Positions 11,623 to 20,153 of a stretch of DNA of 64,000 nucleotides are shown piece after piece; within the stretch, counting starts at the first letter, position 1; every line of letters begins with the position of its first letter. Source of the stretch: Natronospira bacteriovora (GTDB lineage Bacteria; Pseudomonadota; Gammaproteobacteria; Natronospirales; Natronospiraceae); assembly GCF_030848495.1 (NCBI RefSeq), contig NZ_JAVDDT010000003.1, positions 308,048 through 372,047 on the forward strand, in the 5' to 3' direction. The position numbers and the translations under genes are program-made. Below the pieces are notes generated by a model. It did not search any database. It was given only the letters and a program-made list of their open reading frames with translations, and had not been told where the DNA came from.

Positions 11623-12501
11623 TCAGCTTTTTTTCATTTCCTCCAGCAGCTGGTCCTTCTCTTCCCACAGACGGTTGACCCATTCCTGGAAGCGTTCGCG
11701 GAATTCGGGATCGTTCTGGTAATCCCCCTGGGTCATCTCCACGGGGATGGGCAGCTTTCTGACATGCACCTGAATGCGTGAGACCCCATTGGCGAGGAAG
11801 TGCCAGAAGCCGGGAATGCCGTCGGGATAGCGGATGGTGACATCGATCAGGCTGTCCAGCTGATCGTTCATGGAGGTGAGCACGAAGCTGATGCCGCCGG
11901 CCCGGGGGCGCAGCAGGTTGCGATGGGGTGAGCCCTGCTTTTCATGCTTGGCGCGGGTGAAGCGTGTACCTTCCGGATAGTTGATGATGGTGGCCGGCAG
12001 GCCCCGCATGCGGTCACAGGCGATCTTGGTGGCCTTGAGGTCCTCGCCCCGCTTCTCCGGGTGCTTTTCCAGATAAGCCCTGGAATACCGTTTCATGAAG
12101 GGATATTCCAGCGCCCAGAAGGCCATGCCCAGCAGGGGCAGCCAGATCAGTTCCTTCTTCAGGAAGAAGCGATAGAAGGGCATGCGCCCATCAAAGACTT
12201 CAAGCAGGACGGGGATGTCCACCCAGGTCTGGTGATTGCAGATCAGCATGTAGCTGTGCTGGCAATCTACATCCAGGTCGCCGCTGATCTCGTAACGGGT
12301 GTGATGCAGGGCACGGAAGGTGCGCGGTACCACCCAGGCCCAGATCTCGGCAATGCCGATGACGATCCGGGTGCAGAAACGGCGGAACGGGCGAACGGGC
12401 ACCAGCACCTTGATCAGGGCGGTGATCATCATCGGCACGATGAGAATCACGGTGGTGGGGATGATGATGAGTTGTGTGAGTACGCCTCGAAGGAAGTTCA
12501 T
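11623..12501 (-). CDS. YihG-like 1-acyl-glycerophosphate acyltransferase family protein
   Basis: This 292-aa PlsC-fold inner-membrane acyltransferase closely follows the E. coli YihG/YihU-type layout. Two N-terminal hydrophobic stretches precede the catalytic H-x4-D (NHQTWVD). Then come ALEYPFMKRYSRAYLEKHPE, the NYPEGTRFT substrate motif and the ending WVNRLWEEKDQLLEEM. The likely role is acylation of lysophospholipid. The ATG at 12501 starts at the membrane helix. An ATG at 12531 overlaps the kdkA stop as ATGA and is the alternative. Downstream of kdkA, same strand. Confidence 0.85.
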   Translation of the reverse strand: MNFLRGVLTQLIIIPTTVILIVPMMITALIKVLVPVRPFRRFCTRIVIGIAEIWAWVVPRTFRALHHTRYEISGDLDVDCQHSYMLICNHQTWVDIPVLLEVFDGRMPFYRFFLKKELIWLPLLGMAFWALEYPFMKRYSRAYLEKHPEKRGEDLKATKIACDRMRGLPATIINYPEGTRFTRAKHEKQGSPHRNLLRPRAGGISFVLTSMNDQLDSLIDVTIRYPDGIPGFWHFLANGVSRIQVHVRKLPIPVEMTQGDYQNDPEFRERFQEWVNRLWEEKDQLLEEMKKS

Positions 12502-12527
12502 TGCCTTGCTGTCTCTCCGTGCGGGAA

Positions 12528-13226
12528 TCATTCAATCGGGGTTTCCGGACTCAAGGCCTCCTGCCAGGCCTGCTCCAGTGCCAGCCAGCACTGGAGCCAG
12601 TGCGCATTACCCCGCCACTGATCAGCGAGCAGTTTTCGCAGCGAACGCTGCAGACGATCCAGATTGGCCCGCTGCCAACGCCCCGGAGAGCGCCACTCGC
12701 CGCGATCAAAATCAATCAGATGAACGCTGTGACCATCCACCAGGATATTGTGGGCATTGAGATCGGCATGGAAGACGCCTTCACGATGGAAGCGGCCAAT
12801 GACCTCACCAATCACGGCAAACAGGGCGGGATCGGCCGCCCCGTCCGCGAGCAGCGCAGAAAGTGGACGACCGGGAACGCGCACCGTCAGCAGGTCAGCG
12901 CGATAGAACAGTCCGTGGCGCTGAAGCCGCATGGCCACCGGCGCGGGAACCGGCAGGCCCCTGCCTTCCATCTCGGCGAGCAGACGCAGCTCCCGCACCG
13001 GGCGACTGCGCGCTTCGCCGGTAAACAGATAGGCATCCTGGTTGAAGCGGCCAACGACACCACCGCGCCGGTAGTGACGCAGCACCCACTGTTCATTGTC
13101 CACGTCGATGAACCAGGCGCTACCCCGGCCCGTGGCCTCACCGATGATGCGACCGGCCGCCCGCCACCAATCGGGCTCGAAGTGCTCGGGCTTTGGCTGG
13201 CCCATGCGCCGGGCATCCGCTAGCAT
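12528..13226 (-). CDS. kdkA: 3-deoxy-D-manno-octulosonic acid kinase KdkA
   Basis: KdkA phosphorylates the Kdo of the LPS inner core at O-4. It is 232 aa, close to the Haemophilus enzyme. Protein-kinase-like signatures are visible: catalytic HADLNAHNILVD (H-x-D-L-x3-N) and metal-binding LIDFDRGEWR. The N-terminal WVLRHYRRGG and FNQDAYLFTGE blocks are typical of KdkA. The ATG at 13226 follows AGGAAGG. It is divergent from the heptosyltransferase with 43 bp between them, so the two share a promoter region in an LPS cluster. Confidence 0.93.
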   Translation of the reverse strand: MLADARRMGQPKPEHFEPDWWRAAGRIIGEATGRGSAWFIDVDNEQWVLRHYRRGGVVGRFNQDAYLFTGEARSRPVRELRLLAEMEGRGLPVPAPVAMRLQRHGLFYRADLLTVRVPGRPLSALLADGAADPALFAVIGEVIGRFHREGVFHADLNAHNILVDGHSVHLIDFDRGEWRSPGRWQRANLDRLQRSLRKLLADQWRGNAHWLQCWLALEQAWQEALSPETPIE

Positions 13227-13269
13227 GAGGCAGCCTTCCTGCCGACTCGGGAACAGGGAATCGGAATTC

Positions 13270-14340
13270 ATGACGGACAACCATCCTTCCATCCAGGCGC
13301 CGGATGCCATCGCCATGCTGCGTCTGTCCGCCATTGGCGATGTGTGCCATACCGTGCCGGTGTTACGCGCCCTCCAGGACCGCTGGCCGGAGACAGCGAT
13401 CACCTGGGTGATCGGCCGCCTGGAAGCCAGCCTGGTGGGAGACATTGATGGGGTGGAGTTTATCAGCTTCGACAAGAAAGCCGGACTGGGCGCCTACCGG
13501 GCGCTCCGCCACAGCCTGGCGCGCCGACGCTTTGATGCCCTGCTGCACATGCAGGTGGCCCTGCGAGCCAGTGCCGCCAGTCTGCTCATTCCCGCTCACC
13601 GCCGGATCGGTTTCGACCGGGAGCGCGCCCGGGATTACCAGTGGCTGTTCACCCGTGAACGCATTCCCCCCGCCCCCCGCGCTCACGTCATGGACGGTCT
13701 GCTCGCCTTCGCGGCCGAGCTGGATGCCGATATCAGCCGACCACGCTGGGATATACCCGTCCCCGATACGGACGAGGCCTTCGCCCGCCGGCACATCCCC
13801 GAGGGCCGGCCCACCCTGCTGATCAGCCCCTGCTCCAGCCAGCGCGCACGCAACTTCCGCGACTGGCGGGCAGAGCGTTACGCCCGCGTGATCGAGCACG
13901 CCGCCCGCGAACACGGCATGGCCACCCTGATCACGGGTGGCCCCACGGAACGCGAACGGGCCATGGCCGCGGCCATTGAGGAAGAGGCCGAATGCCCGGT
14001 GACCAGCCTTGTGGGCGAAACCAGTCTCAAGCAGCTCTTTGCCCTGATCCGGCGGGCCACTGCCGTACTCTGCCCCGATTCCGGCCCCGCCCACATGGGC
14101 ACGGCCGCCGGCACCCCCGTGATCGGCCTGTATGCCAGCTCCAATCCCGACCGCACCGGCCCCTACTTCAGCCGCCAGTGGTGCGTAAACCGCTACCCCG
14201 AGGCCCTGCTGGCTGAAACGGGCAAGACGGTGGAGGAAGTACGTTGGGGGACGAGGGTGCGTAACCCGGAAGTAATGGATCGGATTGAGGTTGAGGATGT
14301 GGTTGAGAAGTTGGATGGGGTGGTGAGTGGTGAGTGGTGA
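13270..14340 (+). CDS. Glycosyltransferase family 9 (LPS heptosyltransferase)
   Basis: The product is 356 aa with a GT-B fold of the ADP-heptose:LPS heptosyltransferase family, which extends the LPS inner core. Signatures are MLRLSAIGDVCHTVPVLRAL at the N-terminus, SPCSSQRARNFRDW mid-protein and the donor-site CPDSGPAHMGTAAGTPVIGLY. Whether it is heptosyltransferase I or II cannot be decided. The last residues (VVSGEW) and stop are encoded by GGTGAGT repeat units, so the ancestral C-terminus may have been different. Confidence 0.9.
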   Translation: MTDNHPSIQAPDAIAMLRLSAIGDVCHTVPVLRALQDRWPETAITWVIGRLEASLVGDIDGVEFISFDKKAGLGAYRALRHSLARRRFDALLHMQVALRASAASLLIPAHRRIGFDRERARDYQWLFTRERIPPAPRAHVMDGLLAFAAELDADISRPRWDIPVPDTDEAFARRHIPEGRPTLLISPCSSQRARNFRDWRAERYARVIEHAAREHGMATLITGGPTERERAMAAAIEEEAECPVTSLVGETSLKQLFALIRRATAVLCPDSGPAHMGTAAGTPVIGLYASSNPDRTGPYFSRQWCVNRYPEALLAETGKTVEEVRWGTRVRNPEVMDRIEVEDVVEKLDGVVSGEW

Positions 14341-14523
14341 GTGGTGAGTGCTGAGTAGGCAGTGCCGTTCGTAGTCGTAATCGTAGTCGTAATCGGCTTT
14401 TTCGAGCGACGAGCTACGAGTAAAACATAAAGAACAGGCACGGCGCGGTTTTCGCTTTTTGCTCCTTGCTCCTTGCTCCCTAGAAAAGCCGATTACGATT
14501 ACGACTACGATTACGATTACGAC
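14320..14523. repeat. Composite CTCAGCA / GATTAC palindrome after the heptosyltransferase
   Basis: GGTGAGT and GTGCTGAGT units (14320-14357) overlap the gene end. Then come an AGGCAGTGCC linker, TCGTAGTCG/TCGTAATCG words and GGCTTTTT (to 14402). The loop holds ACGAGC and triple CTCCTTG words. The right arm is AAAAGCC plus GATTAC words (14484-14523). Order and linker match the element at 5763, in inverted orientation. Confidence 0.88.
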
Positions 14524-14551
14524 TTTCGTTGCTGATGGAGATGTTTTTTTT

Positions 14552-15151
14552 ATGGCCCACATGAAACCCCTGCCAAAAGAAACCACGCCCGAGCTGGCGG
14601 ATGACTTTGCCATTTTCGAAGACATTCTCGGCTTTGTGCCCAACAGCCTGCTGACCATGCAGCGGCGGCCGGCGATGGTGAAGGGTTTCGGGGCACTGAC
14701 CAATGCCGTGATGGATCCGGCCGGCGCGGTGGATCCGGGCTTCAAGCGTCTGATCGCCCATTTCGCCAGCCGCGCCGCCGGCTGTCAGTACTGCGAGGCG
14801 CACTCGTTGATCGCCGCCCAGATCAAGGGCGTGAGCGAGGACAAGGTCGCCGCCGTCTGGGAGTATCAGACGAGTCCACACTACAGCGACGCCGAACGCG
14901 TGGCCCTGGACTTCGCCCTGGCCGCCGGCTCGGTGCCCAATGCCGTGGACGGGGAACTGTTCGCCCGCCTGCGGGAACACTGGAGCGAAGAGCAGATCGT
15001 GGAGATCCTCGGCGCGGTCTGCCTTTATGGCTTCCTCAACCGCTGGAACGATTCCATGGCCACCGATCTTGAGGACAGCCCGAAGCAGCTGGGTAAGGCG
15101 GTGCTGTCGCAGGGTGGCTGGACCGGCGGAAAACACGTAAAGAATGAATAA
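14552..15151 (+). CDS. Carboxymuconolactone decarboxylase / AhpD-like family protein
   Basis: The product is 199 aa. An AhpD-like helical fold is indicated by FASRAAGCQYCEAHS, which carries the redox-active C-x2-C and downstream His of peroxidase-related CMD proteins, and by ERVALDFALAAGSVPN. The family includes alkylhydroperoxidase partners, but no specific substrate can be read. The start is the ATG at 14552, 12 nt after GGAG. The gene is flanked on both sides by composite repeat palindromes and has no functional neighbour. Confidence 0.82.
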   Translation: MAHMKPLPKETTPELADDFAIFEDILGFVPNSLLTMQRRPAMVKGFGALTNAVMDPAGAVDPGFKRLIAHFASRAAGCQYCEAHSLIAAQIKGVSEDKVAAVWEYQTSPHYSDAERVALDFALAAGSVPNAVDGELFARLREHWSEEQIVEILGAVCLYGFLNRWNDSMATDLEDSPKQLGKAVLSQGGWTGGKHVKNE

Positions 15152-15159
15152 ACCGTAAA

Positions 15160-15290
15160 ATCGTTGTCGTTGTCGTTGTCGTAATCGAGCTTTTCACAAA
15201 ATCAGAAAATGCCGACAACGACTACGACAACGATCACGACAACGAACGGCACTGCCCCCTCAGCACTCAGCACTCAGCACTCAGCAACTC
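15160..15290. repeat. Composite palindrome between AhpD-like gene and glycosyltransferase
   Basis: The left arm is TCGTTGTCG words ending TCGTAATCGAGCTTTT (15160-15193). The right arm is GCCGACAACGACTACG words (15210-15246), a GGCACTGCCCC linker and CTCAGCA units (15259-15290). This is a variant in which GATTAC has become GACAAC in both arms at once. The stop codon of the glycosyltransferase (15267-15269) is inside the array. Confidence 0.88.
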
Positions 15291-16349
15291 AAGTAACCCA
15301 GCCGCCACCAACTCCACATCATTGCGAATCCCCGCATCCCGCACCGCGGCCTGCTGCGCCGCACGGCGATCCGCATCTCGAGCCAGGGCAATCGCCGCCT
15401 CGGCCATCGGCCCGGCCTCCATGGGCGCGGCGCTGACCAGACCCCGGCGACTGAAATCGTTGATGCGCGGCGGCTGATCATCACCACCGGCGGGTACCAG
15501 CACGGCCGGCACGCCCAGTGACAGGGTCTGGGTGGTCATCATGCTGCCGGCACCAATCACGGCCAGGCGGGCACCGCCCAGTAGCTGGCTGAGGTCTTCC
15601 GTGGGCAGGCTCTTTACCACGCGCACCGTCTCATGAGATTCCACTGCCCCCTTGTACTGGGGCCCCATCAGCATGATGGCGGGCAGGCCGGTTTCGGTGG
15701 CGCTGATCGCTGCCGCCTCCAGCATGATCTCCGGCACGGGGCGACCGCCCCTTTCATAGCCGCCACCACCGGGGGCGAAGAGCAGGTAGTCCGAATCCGG
15801 CAGGCCCAGGGCGTCACACAGGGCCTGGCGCCGGCTGGCATCGGCGGGGGGCGCGATGCCACTGAAGAAAACGGTTTTCAGTCCGGGGAAGCAGCGTTGC
15901 TTGAATCGATGCAGGAAGGATAGGCGAGGCGCCGCCTCTCCGGGTGCGGCCATCAGATGCAGGTCCAGCAGGGGCAGCATGCGCCAGCGAAAGGCCTTGC
16001 GCCGCTTGTTGGGGCGGTCACTCAGCCAGGCGACCCTGGCTCCCACGGCGCGGGCGGCCCGAAAATGCATCATGCGCCCGGCGGAATCGAACAGCACCAG
16101 CGCCGGGCGCAGCTGCTCGATGTATTCCCGCGCCGCCAGCCGATCCCGCGTCGGGCTGTCATTCAGTTCGTGATAGTGAAAACGGGCATCCCGCTCCAGG
16201 CGGGCATGGCGGTTGACCAGGAAATGAATCACCAGCCCCGGCCGATGTGCCCGCAGGGCACGCGCAATGGCCAGGCAGCGGTAATACTCACCCGAGCCGC
16301 CTGGCCCGCTGACGGGAACGAACAGGACGCTGTCAGGCGATTCCGCCAA
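15267..16349 (-). CDS. MurG-like GT-B glycosyltransferase, substrate unknown
   Basis: The product is 360 aa. The N-terminal glycine loop (PVSGPGGSGEYYRCLAIA) and the C-terminal donor site (GAGSMMTTQTLSLGVPAVLVP followed by DDQPPRINDF) resemble MurG/GT28 enzymes that use nucleotide sugars. The acceptor is unknown; its place beside LPS genes suggests envelope glycan. The start is a TTG at 16349, six bp after the zinc-protein stop. The final residues LLSAEC and the TGA come from CTCAGCA repeat units. It probably forms an operon with the zinc protein. Confidence 0.75.
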   Translation of the reverse strand: MAESPDSVLFVPVSGPGGSGEYYRCLAIARALRAHRPGLVIHFLVNRHARLERDARFHYHELNDSPTRDRLAAREYIEQLRPALVLFDSAGRMMHFRAARAVGARVAWLSDRPNKRRKAFRWRMLPLLDLHLMAAPGEAAPRLSFLHRFKQRCFPGLKTVFFSGIAPPADASRRQALCDALGLPDSDYLLFAPGGGGYERGGRPVPEIMLEAAAISATETGLPAIMLMGPQYKGAVESHETVRVVKSLPTEDLSQLLGGARLAVIGAGSMMTTQTLSLGVPAVLVPAGGDDQPPRINDFSRRGLVSAAPMEAGPMAEAAIALARDADRRAAQQAAVRDAGIRNDVELVAAGLLELLSAEC

Positions 16350-16355
16350 GAGAGG

Positions 16356-16568
16356 TCAGTCCTTGAGGACGTAGAGGGCACCGCAATAGGGACAACGGGC
16401 TTCACCCTGCTCCGCCACCGGAATATAGACCCGGGGATGGGAGTTCCACAGGCTCATGTTCGGCATGGGGCAATGCACCGGCAGGTCGGCACGGCTGACC
16501 TCGTAGAGCATGCGGTCATTGGGGGTGGCCTGGTTTCGGGCGGTGCCCACGGCTTCATTCTGCGCCAC
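16356..16568 (-). CDS. Small zinc-finger protein (zf-CHCC, NDUFS6-like)
   Basis: The product is 70 aa. It has the zf-CHCC pattern: a Cys-Pro-Met-Pro at about residue 33, SHPRVYIPV, then CPYCGALYVL near the end, giving Cys/His zinc ligands. Homologues are common near ilvE/glnE in gammaproteobacteria and have no firm role. The GTG at 16568 follows AGGAG at good spacing. It lies between glnE and the glycosyltransferase, all minus strand. Confidence 0.85.
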   Translation of the reverse strand: MAQNEAVGTARNQATPNDRMLYEVSRADLPVHCPMPNMSLWNSHPRVYIPVAEQGEARCPYCGALYVLKD

Positions 16569-16634
16569 GATGAAAGACTCCTGTGAGGATCGCAAGGAAA
16601 CAACGGGGCGCATTATAACAACTCGGACGCCCCC

Positions 16635-19427
16635 TCAGTCGAAGGTGGCATGCCAGATTCCCGCCACCGTCGACATGGCCGCTTGCACGGCGTGGGGCAA
16701 CGGCCGCTCCCTGTTGCCGGCCAGGGTACGGGCATGCAGCTCCCCGCGCAGGGTATAGGCGGCTTTCTCCAGCTGTTGTGCCACATCGGCCTCGATGCAG
16801 CCGGCCTCCTTCAGGGCCCGCAGGTGCTCCACCATGCCGGTTCCCGCCACCACCGCCGGATGCTCGGCGGCATGCGCCAGGGCCCAGTACTGGACAAGGA
16901 ATTCGGCATCCACCAGGCCGCCGCTGCTGCGCTTGAGGTCCGCCCCGTCACCGGACGTCTGCTCGGCCAGCATGCGCTCGCGCATGGCCACGATGTCCTT
17001 CTTCAGGCCGGCGTGATCACGCGCCCGGCACAGGATCGCCTGGCGCGCCTCGCGGAATGCCGCCTGCAGGGCTTCATCCCCCGCCACGGGGCGGGCACGC
17101 ATCAGGGCCTGGTGCTCCCAGGTCCAGGCCTTCTCACGCTGGTAGTCCACGAAGGCCTCCAGGCCACTGACCAGCAGGCCGGAGGCACCACTGGGGCGCA
17201 GTCGGGTATCCACTTCGTACAGGCGCCCGGCCGGCGTGGGGGTGGCCAGTTGATGAATGATGCGCTGGGCGAGACGGGCGAAGAAGAGCCCGTTATCCAC
17301 GCTGCGCTCGCCATCGGTCTGCTGGGCCTCGCCGCGGCTGTCATGGAGGAAAACCAGATCCAGATCCGAGCCATAGGCCAGTTCGATGCTGCCCAGCTTG
17401 CCGTAGGCCACGATGATGAAGCCGGGCTCTCTCGCGTCGGGGTCTTCACAGCGGGGATGGCCGTGGCGTTCCACCAGGGCCCGGCGGGCGATCCCGAGTA
17501 CCCGCTGCAGAATCAGCTCGGCCAGCAGGGTCAGGCGGTCGCTCACTTCGCCCACCTCGAGCGCGCCGGCAATATCCGCCGCCACCACTCGCAGCACCGT
17601 GGCCTGCTGGAATTCCCGCAGGGCATCCATCAGCCGTTCCAGGTCATCGCCGCAGCCGTTCAGCAGCTCGTCCAGTTCACGGGCGTAGGCCTCGGGCTCG
17701 GGGCTTTCCTGGAAGATGCGCGGGTCAATCAGCTCGTCCAGCAACAGGGGATGGCGGGCAATGCGTTCCGCCGCCCAGGGGCTCGCCGCACACAGGCGAC
17801 CCAGGTGTTCCAGGGCTCGCGGGTTTTCCACCAGCAAGGCGAGATAGGCCGTGCGTGTGGCAATGGCCTCCACCACGGAGGCCATGCGCTGCAGAGTGGC
17901 CTCGGCATTGTCCTTGCTCGCGGCCAGAAGCAGCACCGAAGGCATCAGGCGGTCGATGCGCTTCCGGCCCCGCTCGCCCATGCGCTGCACGGGCCGGCTT
18001 TCGCGCAGCTTGCTCAACAGATCGCGAACCCGCGCCGCATCCGCAAAGCCGGTGCGCCGCAGCAGTTTCTCCGCGGCAGCCTCGTCCAGTCGATCCCGCC
18101 AGAGATCGTCAAAGGCATTGCCGGCTGCCTGCTCTTCCGGCAGAGCAGGACCGACAAACACGTCATCGAAGGCCTCGCCCACCTCACGCCGGACTTCGGC
18201 GACTTGATTCTCCAGTTCGGGCCAGGATCGCATGCCCATCATGGCCAGCAGCCGTTCCCGGTCCGCTGCGTCATCCGGCAGATCATGGGTCTGGGCATCG
18301 TGAAGGCCCTGAATGCGATTCTCCAGGCGGCGAAGAAAGTCGTAATGGGCCTGCAGGCGCTCGCCATCGGCAGCAGCAATGTGGCCGTTTTGCACCGCCC
18401 CTTCCAGGGCAGAGCGAAGGCTGCGCTGGCGCAGCTCGGCTTCGCGGCCGCCGCGGATGAGCTGGAACAGCTGGACGATGAATTCGATCTCGCGAATGCC
18501 GCCCCGCCCCAGCTTGATATTGTCTTCCAGGCCCTTGCGCCTGACTTCGCGCCGAATACCCTGCTTCATGTCGCGCAGGGAGCCGAACACGGAATAATCC
18601 AGATAACGGCGATAGACGAAGGGCTGGAGCTCCCGCAGCAGGGACTCGCCCGCCTGGATATCGCCCGCCACCGGGCGAGCCTTGATCAGGGCATAGCGCT
18701 CCCACTCCCGCCCATGCAGCTGGTAGTAGGTCTCGATGCCGCTGAAGTTCATGACCAGGGGGCCACTGGCGCCGAAAGGCCTCAGTCGCATGTCCACCCG
18801 ATAGACCTGGCCATCGGCGGTGACTTCATCCAGCAGGCGGATGATCTGGCGGCCCAGGCGGGTGAAGAAGGTTTCATTGTCCAGAGCGCGCTCACCATCC
18901 GTTTCCCCGCCTTCCGGAAAGGCGAAGATCAGGTCCACGTCGGAAGAGAAATTGAGCTCGCCACCGCCCAGCTTGCCCAGGCCCAGCACGATCAGTGACT
19001 GTTCCTTGCCCGCGCCATTGCGCGGACAGCCGTGACGAGCCAGCAGCCGGGCCCGGCTCCAGTCATGCGCCAGGCCGATCAGGGCATCCGCCAGCGCGGT
19101 CAGTGCGCCGAGCGTGTCGGAGAGTGAATCCTGGCCGCTGATGTCCCGCCAGAGCGTCAGCACCATTTCCCGATTGCGGGCAACGCGCAAGCCCGCCATG
19201 ACCGCGGCTTCGTCCTCGGACTCGAGCAGGTGTTGCCAGCGAGCGCGAATGCCGTCCGCCGTCCGGGCACCCTGTGCCTGCTCGAGCCAGTCCAGCAGCC
19301 CCTCATCCCGCCGAAGCACGGATTGCACATAGGGGCTGCAGGACAGCAGGGATTCGAGACCGAGGCTGCCCAGCTGCGTGCGCTGGGCGTCGCTCAGCCA
19401 GTCTGGCAGCCTCGGCGTATCGTTCAT
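16635..19427 (-). CDS. glnE: Bifunctional glutamine synthetase adenylyltransferase / adenylyl-removing enzyme
   Basis: GlnE adenylylates and deadenylylates glutamine synthetase in response to PII and glutamine. It is 930 aa (E. coli 946). Two nucleotidyltransferase domains are visible: the N-terminal removase with SSDVDLIFAFPEGG (about residue 160) and the C-terminal transferase with YGSDLDLVFLHD (about residue 680), with the helical linker between. The ATG at 19427 overlaps the preceding gene's TGA as TGATG, so translation is coupled to the small exported protein upstream. Confidence 0.97.
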   Translation of the reverse strand: MNDTPRLPDWLSDAQRTQLGSLGLESLLSCSPYVQSVLRRDEGLLDWLEQAQGARTADGIRARWQHLLESEDEAAVMAGLRVARNREMVLTLWRDISGQDSLSDTLGALTALADALIGLAHDWSRARLLARHGCPRNGAGKEQSLIVLGLGKLGGGELNFSSDVDLIFAFPEGGETDGERALDNETFFTRLGRQIIRLLDEVTADGQVYRVDMRLRPFGASGPLVMNFSGIETYYQLHGREWERYALIKARPVAGDIQAGESLLRELQPFVYRRYLDYSVFGSLRDMKQGIRREVRRKGLEDNIKLGRGGIREIEFIVQLFQLIRGGREAELRQRSLRSALEGAVQNGHIAAADGERLQAHYDFLRRLENRIQGLHDAQTHDLPDDAADRERLLAMMGMRSWPELENQVAEVRREVGEAFDDVFVGPALPEEQAAGNAFDDLWRDRLDEAAAEKLLRRTGFADAARVRDLLSKLRESRPVQRMGERGRKRIDRLMPSVLLLAASKDNAEATLQRMASVVEAIATRTAYLALLVENPRALEHLGRLCAASPWAAERIARHPLLLDELIDPRIFQESPEPEAYARELDELLNGCGDDLERLMDALREFQQATVLRVVAADIAGALEVGEVSDRLTLLAELILQRVLGIARRALVERHGHPRCEDPDAREPGFIIVAYGKLGSIELAYGSDLDLVFLHDSRGEAQQTDGERSVDNGLFFARLAQRIIHQLATPTPAGRLYEVDTRLRPSGASGLLVSGLEAFVDYQREKAWTWEHQALMRARPVAGDEALQAAFREARQAILCRARDHAGLKKDIVAMRERMLAEQTSGDGADLKRSSGGLVDAEFLVQYWALAHAAEHPAVVAGTGMVEHLRALKEAGCIEADVAQQLEKAAYTLRGELHARTLAGNRERPLPHAVQAAMSTVAGIWHATFD

Positions 19428-19996
19428 CAATCGAAGTGAAAGTGCAGGCCAAGTTGGATACGGGTCTCGTCCACATCCCCCGTATAGGCTTCCACCTGCC
19501 CGGACAGACCGATCAGACCGGAACGCCAGGCCGCACCGAAGCTCAGCACGAAATCGTCCACGTCATCATCCAGAAAAGTCAGGTACTCACCACGGGCTTC
19601 CAGACGAAAGGTTTCGGAGAGGAAATAATCAAGGCCCGCACCGACGGCGATGGCGTTGTCATCGTAGCCGCCACCGAAGGGGCCGGGCACCGTGACATCC
19701 CAGTTCTGAAAGCGGCCGCCCACCCGAAGGCGCATTTCCTCGTTGAGCGGCATCAGCCAGTCAGCACCGATCCGCAGGATGTCGGTCTCCAGCACATCGC
19801 TTTCCAGGCTGCTGAAATCACCATGCAGCAGAAAGCTGTCCCCCAGACCGAACTCGCCGGACAGGGTAAAACCATCACCAAAACCGTCACCGAAATCCGT
19901 GTAGTGAACACCCACGTTGCCGGTGGCTGCAGTGGTGCCGAAAGGCAGGCAAAGCAGGCCGGCAAGCAGCCAGCGGAAAGAATGAGCAGAGGACAT
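19427..19996 (-). CDS. Small exported beta-rich protein, probable outer-membrane barrel (paralogue A)
   Basis: The product is 189 aa with a Sec signal peptide (cleavage near GTTAAT) and alternating short strands ending in aromatic residues, including a terminal FHFD. These features suit an 8-strand outer-membrane beta-barrel. Function is not recognised. The paralogue at 20154-20732 shares the GV-Y-DFGDG-GDGF opening, GDSF.L.GD and GRFQNW blocks. AGGAG precedes the ATG. The stop overlaps the glnE start (TGATG), an unusual partner for glnE. Confidence 0.6.
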   Translation of the reverse strand: MSSAHSFRWLLAGLLCLPFGTTAATGNVGVHYTDFGDGFGDGFTLSGEFGLGDSFLLHGDFSSLESDVLETDILRIGADWLMPLNEEMRLRVGGRFQNWDVTVPGPFGGGYDDNAIAVGAGLDYFLSETFRLEARGEYLTFLDDDVDDFVLSFGAAWRSGLIGLSGQVEAYTGDVDETRIQLGLHFHFD

Positions 19997-20080
19997 GACT
20001 GTCTCCTTTTGAATCGCAGAAGGCGCCCCATACGCCGACCTCGCCAGTCTACCAGCGCATGAACCCGCCCCAAAAACGGG

Positions 20081-20115
20081 CAAAAAAAAAACGGGGAGGT
20101 CAAACCTCCCCGTTT
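20081..20115 (-). terminator. Rho-independent terminator of paralogue B
   Basis: AAACGGGGAGGT and ACCTCCCCGTTT form a perfect stem with a 3-nt loop, followed on the minus strand by a run of T. It separates paralogue B from paralogue A and glnE. Confidence 0.93.
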
Positions 20116-20153
20116 CGACGCCAGACAGCGTCACTTCCGGAACCAGGTACCCA

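Noticed and set aside
16650..18998. 782-codon open frame on the plus strand opposite glnE
   Set aside because: Same shadow effect: composition follows the third-codon GC bias of glnE, and the glnE motifs on the minus strand are unmistakable.
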